From Lutjanus erythropterus (lineage: Eukaryota > Chordata > Actinopteri > Lutjaniformes > Lutjanidae), in NCBI GenBank assembly GCA_020091685.1, contig CM034606.1, positions 37,780,728 to 37,844,727 on the forward strand: a DNA stretch of 64,000 bases, given 5' to 3'. Below the pieces are notes generated by a model that saw only the letters and a program-made list of their open reading frames with translations, was not told the origin of the DNA and made no database searches. Positions 35,552 to 45,899 of the stretch are shown here, one piece after another. Position 1 is the stretch's first letter. Each line of letters opens with the position of its first letter. The translations under genes were made by a program, and so were the position numbers.

Positions 35552-37143
35552 GCCAAACCGGACAAGCACTGCCAGATTTTTAACAACACACTCCTGTATA
35601 TGTTTCACAATAAAAGCCTTGCTAAGTAATTAAGGGTTTTTGTCCAGTGAAATGCTGGCGGGCCTTAAATTTGAAACAGATACAGGAATTGCTGTGTTTG
35701 CACTGTTAAAGTTACTGCATTACACGCTTAATACAAATAGGAGTGGATAAAAAGCTAGCAACCTCACTAAAATAGCAAACAGATGTGATTAACATGAGTG
35801 ACATCAGTGGTATCAGGGAGAGGGTTATCTAAGAGTTATACTGACGAGAGAAAATGATGGGGTGACTGGTTGACTTTACAGCAACACACTAGTTAGTTTA
35901 GTATAGTGACACACATGTTGTGCTCTTCCTTTTAGTTAAATGCAGACTTAGCTATCATCTAATTGCAGACTATTACCTTGATAAAGTAATTTAAACAGGT
36001 AAAAGAATAAACATTAAGATGTTTCCAGCTGCCATTTCATGATGTTTTCATTAAGTTGTCGTGACCATTTTCATGTTCTTTATTTATTAATTTATTTTCA
36101 AACGCAGCTGCAGTTGCATGGAACTAGTTGAGTCTGAGTACATGACAGAGATTCCTGCAGAGACGTGATCAAACCTGCAACTTTCAATGTAAACATGCAG
36201 AGGAGTTCTGAGAAGAATGGGGCTGTGTTTGAAATTCAGGAGTAATAATAGACAGACATCCAAGTTGTCCCCTAAGCACCATGCATGTGGCCCGAGTACA
36301 GCTGCGCTCTTCACAGCCCTGGCCTGAAGAACTGAGGCCATGAGGTGACACATTAAAAAGACAAACAGAGCGTGGAGGTGAGGGCGCGGGAGAATGAAAG
36401 CTTGCTCTCTCCGAGCTGCGTGGTCTTTCCATGAGATCTGATTATTAATTCAGCCTGGATGAAGGCCCTGTCACAGAGACGGAGAGATTATCCTCAGCAG
36501 GAGAAAGCAGCAGAGAGGAGGTGTAACATTCCTGATAAGAAATCACACACTTTTATTCCTATTCAACATTAATGAAGAGACACTGAGGCTGCGGGCACCC
36601 TGAGCGAGCAAGGAGAGAGAGAGCTTTACATGCAACACATCTGTGTCACCTTTAGCACAGAAATCTCATACTGCAGGAAAATGACTGTCTGCTGGTTGTG
36701 TGAAAGAAGGAAAACACACTAAAAGCCAGACTTTAGAATGATTTAATATCTTAAAATGTGAAGTTTGTCTTTTGGCTATTACCTTTTACCTATTTATCAG
36801 TTCAACAAATGTAGAGAAGCATTCTTTAGCATTTAAGAAGAATGCTTAAGAAGCATTTAAGTAGGGCTGAACCATTTGGAATATCTAATTATTAATTATT
36901 TTGATTGATACTGCAACTGCGATATGATCTGTGATGTTAGAGGTAATGATCATTCTTACATTATTATTCTTATTTTGATTGAAAAGCATGCTGAAATGAT
37001 TATGGTGCGATTTGTTTTTTGTTTTTTTTTGCAGGAATCTGTACTAAATGAAGATTTTTTTTAAGTCTGTAGAAGATGATTTTTAGGACAGGACATCCCT
37101 GCCTCATGACAATCATTAATATATATATGTATATATATATATG
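35552..37143. other. Noncoding stretch, ending in a TA repeat at a gap
   Basis: No gene recognised. The part 36430-36640 is unique-looking and noncoding with TGATTATTAATTCAGCCTGG and ACATTAATGAAGAG, another possible conserved element. The last 25 bases before the gap are TA-rich. Confidence 0.35.
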
Positions 37144-37643
37144 NNNNNNNNNNNNNNNNNNNNNNNNNNNNNNNNNNNNNNNNNNNNNNNNNNNNNNNNN
37201 NNNNNNNNNNNNNNNNNNNNNNNNNNNNNNNNNNNNNNNNNNNNNNNNNNNNNNNNNNNNNNNNNNNNNNNNNNNNNNNNNNNNNNNNNNNNNNNNNNNN
37301 NNNNNNNNNNNNNNNNNNNNNNNNNNNNNNNNNNNNNNNNNNNNNNNNNNNNNNNNNNNNNNNNNNNNNNNNNNNNNNNNNNNNNNNNNNNNNNNNNNNN
37401 NNNNNNNNNNNNNNNNNNNNNNNNNNNNNNNNNNNNNNNNNNNNNNNNNNNNNNNNNNNNNNNNNNNNNNNNNNNNNNNNNNNNNNNNNNNNNNNNNNNN
37501 NNNNNNNNNNNNNNNNNNNNNNNNNNNNNNNNNNNNNNNNNNNNNNNNNNNNNNNNNNNNNNNNNNNNNNNNNNNNNNNNNNNNNNNNNNNNNNNNNNNN
37601 NNNNNNNNNNNNNNNNNNNNNNNNNNNNNNNNNNNNNNNNNNN
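37144..37643. other. Scaffold gap, 500 N
   Basis: Exactly 500 unknown bases, beginning at a (TA)n tract that probably broke the assembly. Confidence 1.
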
Positions 37644-40040
37644 TCCAGTTCTGGAATGACCCATGAAAGCCTGGCTCAAACAGGAGCATATTACTCATGT
37701 GTGAACACTGATGATGCAGTTTGATTTGTACACATTCTGCCCCAGAACTGAGAAAGAAAACAAAAAAAGGGAGGAAAGGAGGAGGAGAGGGCTGCCTCTC
37801 AGCCCTCAGGTTCAGCAGTGAACTTGTTCTCACATAACAACATGACATTGTACAGTGACCATCGACTCTATTTAGTTATTTTAAGGGCTTTAACCGGTGC
37901 AGTCACTGTCATCGTCAGCCATGTCTACCAACAAACCGGTGTAGTTTTTTCTCTGTCTAATCCCTTTTCGGTGTCAAGTTTTTCAGGTAGTAATCCTCAG
38001 TGTAGCCGGGAACATCAGACCATAGCGGACATGCTCATAGTTTGGCAGCAGCGCCCTAACTACCACCACTTGCTGCTTACTCACCGCCTAACCACAATCA
38101 TTAACTAATCATTAATTTTTAATTAAACATTTTAGTCACATTTTAGTCAAGGAAACAATCACTCATTTTAGTGACATTTTAGTCATGCTTTGCTTGCTTT
38201 CTCTCATTCAATTAGGCTTATAATTCTCTGTATAATCAAATTTGTTTGCATTTTTTCCAGAACATGTCAGACAGTTTTAGGTTGTACTTGCCTATCTACT
38301 ATATAACCATTAAAATCACACTAGTGATTGAACAACTAGGCATTAATTATGCCTACATGCCTCAGAGCTCAGAAATCAGACACAAAAATTTTCCAAACAA
38401 ACTGCTATGTAATATATATATATATATAAAAAGTCTGACTGGGTAATGTGTGCTATGTCAGGTGTAGAGCTGTCATTACGCTTTACGAATGACGACCAGC
38501 GAGTGAAAACAAATCAATCATTATTACAAATAAATGAATAAACATGCAGACTGTGGATGTTACAGCAGCCGCAGGTGATGCTCATTCAGACACATTTCCC
38601 TCATGTTGCAATCAAACAGCAGGACGGACGAGTTCTAACATTAATCATAAAATCTGCATGTTTCTGAGGAGCTGTGAAGCTAACGACCTGACGTTAACAA
38701 CACAGTAACACAGCTAATGTTGGCCTGCAGTCAGCCTCATTCATTCATTATTTATTAACGCAAACTGAAAAGTTTTTCATGGGAGAAACTAACAGACTGA
38801 ACCAGCCTGGTTTAATACAGCAGACTGAAGAGTAACACTGACTTAACGTTAGTTCATAGATCTACTCAGATATATTAGCAGCCGACGCTATTTTGGCTGC
38901 AGGTAGTTTAGTTAGTCAGGTGAACTCACCGCTTTAATAGCAGGAGCTGCGACTCTCCTCATGTTGTCTGCATGTTCCTCACTTAATCCACAGCCACAAG
39001 TCGTCTCTCAGCCTCCATTTACTGCGTTATGTTTTCATTTTGCCTAAATATGGACTAAATAAACAGTACAGCCCGATACCAACACACAGCAGCCTGAGCA
39101 GAGCTGTGCGTATGCTAAGAGCTGCTGCGCCTCTTTGGCGTGTTCATGTTCACATATACTGCGTCTCAGCTGCGCGTCTGCAGCAGCACCGCAACTGCCA
39201 GCTCCATCTGTTTACATGGAGTTTGATTATTATTAATAAAAATGATGATTTAATTTTACTTTACATGCGCTGGAACAGGTACTGAGCTGCAGGAGGAGAG
39301 TGGGAGAGAACAGAACATCTTGACAACAGGATCTTGAGGCAGAAGCAAGAAAACTAGGATTTACCTGGTAAAAACAACTAATGGCCACAATCTGTATCCT
39401 AAAGGGTCACTTATAACAGAACGAACTGAAATCACAACAGACTCTTCTCATCACTGTAGCCTGTTTCAAAAGCACTAAAGATCTTTATGTCAGTTGACAT
39501 TTTTAATTTTCATGTGACCTGCATCCCCAAAGTTTTCAGCAGCATGCGTTGGACATGTTCATGCTCTCTAAAGTCCATTTCATCAGGGATACACTGTAGA
39601 GCTCTCTTGTACGGCTTAACTGCAGGAGTTGCCTTCCTGTTTGTTTCTGTCCAATCACCGACATTCTTCTGAAACTCACATTCCTCCTCCCACGTTTGGG
39701 GTGAACATTAGCTGTTGGACCACAAGGGTGCATGAACTCTACTCACATCTTGGTGCTCTCTGTCTACATCCATGGCTTTGCTAGCCACCAGTGGTCATCA
39801 TATACCACTGCTAGCCAGTCTCCCTCCTCAATGCTGTCAATAGATATTTTGACTATGGTGCCTTCAGGACCTTTCACTGGCTGCTCCTCTATTTCACTCC
39901 ATCATGTTTTCTCCTTCCCATCTCCTTTTCCATCTCCTCTATCAACATGACCAAAGGGCCTTCTTCTAGCCCTTGTTTCAGTCTGTCGGTCATCTGGACA
40001 GTCATTTAAAAGGAATGTTGCTGGGTAAAGCATTGGCAGT
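37644..40040. other. Stretch with transposon-like scraps, no clear gene
   Basis: Around 38110-38200 ATTTTAGTCA occurs repeatedly, as in some fish hAT-like ends. On the - strand near 38970-38930, ATGAGGAGAGTCGCAGCTCC is followed by GCG|GTGAGT, which could be a tiny first exon (MRRVAAPAIKA), but no partner exon was found. Otherwise nothing is supported. Confidence 0.3.
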
Positions 40041-42096
40041 TCATTGGCTCACTGCAAAAACATGACAGCTGTCTGTGGAGACACTATTTTGATGTGGGAT
40101 GACCTGGTGTATTTTTCTTGTGGATGGAACCTGTTTGAGTTGTTGTATGAGAAGTGTGTCATATTTTTCCATGTCTTTTCTCTCAATGTGATACAGCTGC
40201 ACGCCACTCAAACAGTTTGAGACCTTTTCAAAGAACTCTTTTCCATTTGTCATATCATTTCCATGCAGAACCAATTTGTCTGCTGTTCGTTTTACTGTTG
40301 CCAATTCCATCAGGCACCCTTGCCATGGGATGTGGAAAATAATTCCACGTGGTCCTGAGAAGCCAAGTGTGGGTGGTACCTCAGAAAGCAGAAAGAAGTT
40401 CTTTTTGTTCTTATACTGTTTACTGGGACCATCAGACCAAAAGTGCACAGTGGTAGCTGATGGATATTTTGTTTGAATAGCATTTAGGACTGGATCCGTG
40501 TGTGTCCAGATTGCTGCTGCATCTTGCCTCTTGGACTCTGAAACTGTGCAAAATGCTGCATTTTCACCTTTAGTGTAGTACATTCAGTATGCAGATTTCA
40601 ACTGTGGCAAATTTGGGCTGAAATGACAAGCTTGAATTTCAGAGGCATACTTGCACTTCCAGGATTCAAAGAAGTCAACATGCACAATGACTGTGTTCTC
40701 TTTGCAGGTCTCAGTTAAATTTCTGTGTGCTTTTGTTTGATTGTGAACAAGCACGCATGTGTTGTGGTCTCATGTCGAAGCTTCTCTTCATGTGAGTGCA
40801 GCCAGAGAGAGGCCCACTGTGGATGTTTAGTTTCATGGTGAAGTGGTTCCCAGTGGCTGTTTCTTCTTGGACTCTCTCCACTGTGTCTCCATTCAACATT
40901 AATCCACCTTGCTCTGGAGTCAGAACTGTGTGCTTGTTGAAAAACCGTGAACAGGTGTGAAGAAGGCCTCGCTGGCTGAGAGCAACAAACCAACTGAAAG
41001 CTGACTTTACAACACCTGCTGACTTGAGAACCTGAAGCATTAAGGATGCATTTCGTGATATTGACACAGACACGCCTTCCTGTCAGATGCCTTTGGTGCT
41101 GTAACATAGACAACACAAGAGGAGTAACTGAGCTTTATTTCTGGGTTGCTATTGATAAACTCAAGGTGGAGGTTTAGCCTGAGTCAGTTAGAATCATCCG
41201 TTGATGTTTTATCTTGTTTCTGTGATTGTCATTTTTATCTGTAGTGATGCAAGAGGAGTTTATGAAGAACTCTTGAACTGTCTCGTTGAAACCCTGAAGA
41301 AATGTTACCTTTTTCAGCATTCTGTTTCTTTTCACTCATAATTTTATACGCCAAACCAAACTGGTGAATTTTATGAAGCAGTCTGTATTTTTAGGATCCT
41401 TCCAGATAATTGTTGGCGTGCTGATTTTGCCTGTTTGTACAAAGTACAGACAACGTTGTGTAAAAGAAGAGTTCGCTTGATGCTGATTTCTAAGATGGCT
41501 TTCTGACAACATCCTCTCAGTTTCTGTCTGTGGAGAGTCTATTTGTGCTTTATTTCTATTTCCTTTTTCTTTATTATTTGATTTATCAGTGGTTTTAGCT
41601 CTTTTTACGCCATTTTTGCTTTCTCAATCTGTTTCTCTGTTGTTAGCTTCTTAATGTAAAGCCTTTATTTCCCCTGAATGCCTCTTCCTAGTTTTTCTTC
41701 TCTCCCTCTCACTTGCAAGAGCACGTCTGCTCATTGTTGGCTCCTCAATACTCTGGTCTAGTGGACTATCTGGGGTGTGTCTTCTTGCTGCACTGCATTC
41801 TGCATAGTCCTGCATTTTCTAGACCTTCTCTGAGCATCCCTCCAATACCTTCTCTGACACCTCTGCTCCCTCTCACCCAGCTCTCCTATTTGCCTCACTT
41901 TCTTCTCTTGAACCCTCTTCTTCCATCTCTGTCTTTCCTTCTCAAGGTTTTCCCTTCTGCTGTCTGGATCACGGTTTAATTTCTCTCTTCTCTTTCTTTG
42001 ATACTCCCTGTTTCTCTTTCTTTGCTCCTCCACTGACACTGACTGCTTCTTTCCAGCCATGCTTGCCTGCAGTACAGATAAAAGCAATAAATACAA
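40041..42096 (-). pseudogene. Decayed transposon-like gene of an unclassified animal family
   Basis: From the right, 42060-41758 reads MAGKKQSVSVEEQRKRNREY followed by a highly basic, coiled-coil-like segment (KRREKLNRD, EKERQRWKKR). 41116-40711 holds a middle part in two frames with MKRSFDMRPQHM. 40583-40041 reads TTVHFWSDGPSKQYKNKKNF then VKRTADKLVLHG. The block HFWSDGPSKQYKNKKNFF, an SHGKGAPDGIG-like stretch split over three frames (about 40290-40350) and VKRTAD occur together in a family of repeated, uncharacterised proteins of fish and invertebrates that I take to be transposon-encoded. Frameshifts show it is dead. Its superfamily is unknown to me. Confidence 0.6.
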
Positions 42097-42193
42097 GTTG
42101 GACCTTAATTGGGAGATGACCTACTGATGTTAGCTAGCTAATTAACATATGTAGCTGTTTTCCTTTACATATAATGACTTTCTATAAGCACTT

Positions 42194-42251
42194 GTCAACT
42201 CCGTCAGCTTACGTGTCACCTCCGTCAGACAGAGAACCTGACGGAGTTGAC
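42194..42251. repeat. Perfect 14-bp inverted repeat with extra half-site
   Basis: GTCAACTCCGTCAG (42194-42207) and CTGACGGAGTTGAC (42238-42251) are perfect reverse complements 30 bp apart. A further CTCCGTCAG lies between them. The position, about 130 bp upstream of the ATG of the gene ending at 40041, suggests subterminal transposase-binding sites or a promoter element of that transposon. Confidence 0.8.
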
Positions 42252-42358
42252 GTCTTACGGAATTGTCAACATGACATGTTTTCCCCTTTTTACAGTGTCT
42301 TGTACACTGGAGCCTTTTTGTTTTTTCCCCAGTTACTAAAAAGGTAACATTTATTTAA

Positions 42359-42376
42359 AGGAGAAGTGTGTGATTT
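42359..42376 (+). repeat. Left terminal inverted repeat of the Kolobok-like element
   Basis: AGGAGAAGTGTGTGATTT pairs with the right end at 49164-49183. It is preceded by the TTAA target duplication at 42355-42358. Confidence 0.85.
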
Positions 42377-42736
42377 CCAGCGGCATCTAACGTTCAAACC
42401 GTATATTGCAACTAAGAGGATTTATCCCGACACCGCCCCTCTCTCTCCAAGAGTACGGTGGCCGTCAGCGGACAAAATGGCTTCCTCAACACCCACACTA
42501 GTTTTTCAAGTGATGAGGTTTGTTTATATAGTAATTTTATAAAATGTATTTCAATAGTCTCTGTAGTATATACCTTCATATAAGATATCGAATATACCTG
42601 ATTATGCTCCACATCGTGGTCGTGTTTTAGCGAGCTGCTTAGCGCAGGATATAAGCCGACATTACAAATAATTGTAGTTATTAAGTATGATAGCGATATA
42701 GTGTTGGCTGGGTGTATATTTATTCCTCTTACAGAA

Positions 42737-43806
42737 TCAGAGTCTTGATCGGGAATGGGGTGCGAGGAAGAGGAAGAGGAAGAGGGAGAGGGAGAGGAAC
42801 AGGGTGAGGAAAGAGTAAGAGGCCGAGGTCTGCAGCCAGGCTAGACGAGGGAGAGGAGCAGGCGACTGGAGCAGAAGCTTCGCTGGAGCAGGAGGAAAGA
42901 TTTGAAACTCTCCAAAGGAGCCGTAGAAGTAACAGAGGTATGTATCCAGAAAATAATTTTGTTGTATACCTACGTGGTCTGTGTGATATTAATAATCCTA
43001 ATTCGACAAAACGTTTTATTTACAGCTCTGAGCTCTACATGTATCAAAGTTACTGTTGTCTGTAGTTTGATGAGTAATCTCAGAGTAACATGAGTCATCA
43101 TTACCTGTGAAACGTCAGGGACGTTACTGAATGAGCATAAATACAGAGGAACAGCATCATGCAGCACGTTATTGTTTTAGACATGTTGGTGAAACTCTGA
43201 GCAGCCTGTACACCATAAACTGCAGTGATATTAGTGTATTACTAACATAATATCAGACATCTCATTAACATTATGTGTATTTTTCTTGTTCTTCCTCATT
43301 TTTCAGAGACTTATTGGGGAAATGACTCTTGAGGAGCACAGGCAGCTCACCACGCAGCTCCTGGAGAGGCAGCCAGGACTACTTTTGATGCCCTGATGAT
43401 GCATCAGCTCTGGCATGGTGCCCCACCTTTACTGGAGTGCCAGGGGTACCATGGTGTGTACTGGTAACTGTAGGGACATGCCTATGGACCGGGAAAGGAT
43501 ATGCTGTGGCCAGGAACCAGTGAACTGTGTAAGCCGACTACCTTCTTCTCCCAGTACTGCCTAGAAGGCTTCTTACGTATTCACAGGCAGTACCGGGAAG
43601 AACTGACAGTATTAGGCCAAGTTAGGGGGCCTGGGGATGACAACCGGGAGTACCGTTATGCAGCTTATAGGCATTTTATTTTTTGGCAACATGGCTCTTT
43701 AGGGCAGGGAAACCGTCTTGTCATCCCCAGCTGCTGCGTTTGGAGCATCAGGGACAAGTTCCCTGACCCTACTGGACATTACACAGGATTCATACCTGGC
43801 ATCTGA
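42737..43806 (+). pseudogene. P2X7-ballast-domain protein carried by the transposon, broken
   Basis: Exon one (about 42737-42937) encodes a run of RGRGRGRG followed by EEQATGAEASLEQEERFETL, with donor GT at 42938. Exon two starts at 43307 after TTTTTCAG with RLIGEMTLEEHRQLTTQLLE, meets a stop near 43397, and resumes with CTGNCRDMPMDRERICCGQE and VNCVSRLP. It then changes frame to YCLEGFLRIHRQYREELTVL, DDNREYRYAAYRHFIFWQHG and NRLVIPSCCVWSIRDKFPDP, ending YTGFIPGI. The C-x-x-x-C, ICCGQ and LVIPSCCVW blocks are those of the zinc-binding P2X7 C-terminal domain; there is no channel part. One stop and at least one frameshift indicate loss of function in this copy. Confidence 0.75.
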
Positions 43807-44678
43807 ATGTTCTTCCAGGCCCTCTGGAGTGTCAATACAGGACCACAAGTATTCACTAACCTGTGTGAACATCATCAGGGCATCAAAACAACAGTTTTAT
43901 TTGTTCTATTTTTATACTTTATTTATTAATATTGTTTGTAATTATTAGATATCAAAGAATGTTCTAAATATTTTTTTCTGATACTATTACTTTATTCAGT
44001 CCATGACTTTGCATTTCATTATTTATTATTCTGTTATGTTTTTTGATAGCAACTGCTAATAAAATATGATAATTAAATATACCTGTTGTATTTATTGTAA
44101 GTATACACATATGAACATGGACTTACAGAAAAAGTAGTTTCCTGTACTGTTGGTAAATTTTAATTTCTAGTTCAAGCTACACTAATGTATATTATCATTA
44201 AAGGGGTCAGCTGTGTCTTTACAATTTTAACCAAAAGATGAATCTACAAAGACAACACTTATGTTGACAGATCTAATATAAATACTTTGAAATTTACAAA
44301 TAAACAGTTTTGGCCATCTCTTTCAATCTTGAAAATACAAGGAGAAATGTTGGTGTGCAATCATAAAACTTGCAGCTTGTAGTGTACAAACAGACAAAAC
44401 ATTTCAACAGCTTATTCTGTCTTCATCAGAATTATCTTTGACAAAGACAGAAGAAGCTATAAGAACACTTTTCTGTTTGAACTGAATGCTAAAAGCTCTT
44501 AGTTTATCATTCTGTGGTTCTATAGAAATATCTATAGAAAATAGCTGATCATCAGATATACATGATTTATTTATTGCAGTGATGCAGATATATAAATACA
44601 CTTGTACAACAAACAGAACTTTACTTCCAACTTTATTTTTTCTGTTTAATGAAGCAGGGTGAACTTCTGTCTGAATCA

Positions 44679-45845
44679 TTATGAATCAGCAGCTGGACTG
44701 AAAGCCGGTCCTGTTGGAGACAGTGTCATGATACATGTAGTTAGTATAATATTTTATTGAACTGATACAGTGTGGTCAAAATCATATTATTTCACTAAGA
44801 GTATGACTTAGAGGACAGGCTAATATGCCACAATAAAGGCAAATTAATGTGTGTCACTTACCCAGACCTCTCTTGACTTGCGTCCGCACCAGTTCTGATG
44901 TGGCAGGTGCAGGTATGGGGGGCACCAAGCCGAGCATTCTGGGGTCATCTGGTCGAAGGCTCCTCCTTCGAGGCATCCCCGCTCCACTCATCAGTCTCCT
45001 TTTAACAATTCGTCCTTGCAGCTCAGAGATGTATCCGTAGGTTTTTTCACATTTCAGGGCATATACACTGTATCTTCTGGCGTTTTTCTTGTACAGCCTT
45101 CTGAAACTTTAGTAACACATATTTAAACTCCTAAGTATCAGTTATTCATTTTTTACAAACAAAGAAAATAAATAAGCTCTTGTATACAAAACATAAATTA
45201 TAAAACAAATTGTCAGTATGTGCTGTAGTCAGTGGGAGTATTTCAATTATTAAACTTACATCTCTTTTCCTTCTGCCGTTTTCATTGTTGGTCGGTTCCG
45301 GTGGAAGTTGTAGTCAAGAGCAGCCAGCAGAACTCTTGCCTCATAAACCGGGGGACTGAAAGCGTAGCGTTTGCTGGCATACATCAGAATGTGATTCTGG
45401 AATGCCTCCAGGTCAGCAGTTGATCTGATTGAACAATAAATGTAAACTTAAGTCTTTTCAAAAATAATCATTGTATAGTATAGTATAAACAGTGTGCATC
45501 TGTGTGAAACATTTAGCTGCACTTTACCTGAAGCGCAGATATTTATGAACATCCCTCTGCCAACGCTTATTGAGAACAATGTCCTGTAAAGCTTTGTGGC
45601 ACTTGGAGTCTCTCTGGATCCACTCCTTTCCATGCAGTTCTTCCAGGTGTTCATGTTGGCATCTTCCCGTTTTCCAGGTGTGAATGTTACAGACATGGTG
45701 GGTGATGCCAATCCATAGTGTCTGTGTAAAAAGTGGAAAAGCTCTCTGAAATGTAGCATTAATTTACAAAAACAAACAATATATATTGTTTGTTTTATTT
45801 ATTTATTTATTCATACATTTTCTCTCTCTCTCTCTCTCTCTTTCA

Positions 45846-45899
<54 letters not shown>

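Noticed and set aside
38930-38975. First exon MRRVAAPAIKA with a GTGAGT donor on the - strand
   Set aside because: Eleven codons without a partner exon or homology is too little; it is noted only in the region description.
42773-42850. A separate Glu-rich protein (CEEEEEEEGEGEEQGEE)
   Set aside because: It is an alternative frame of the GAGGAAGA repeat. The frame giving RGRGRGRG joins the downstream splice donor and fits the P2X7-like gene.
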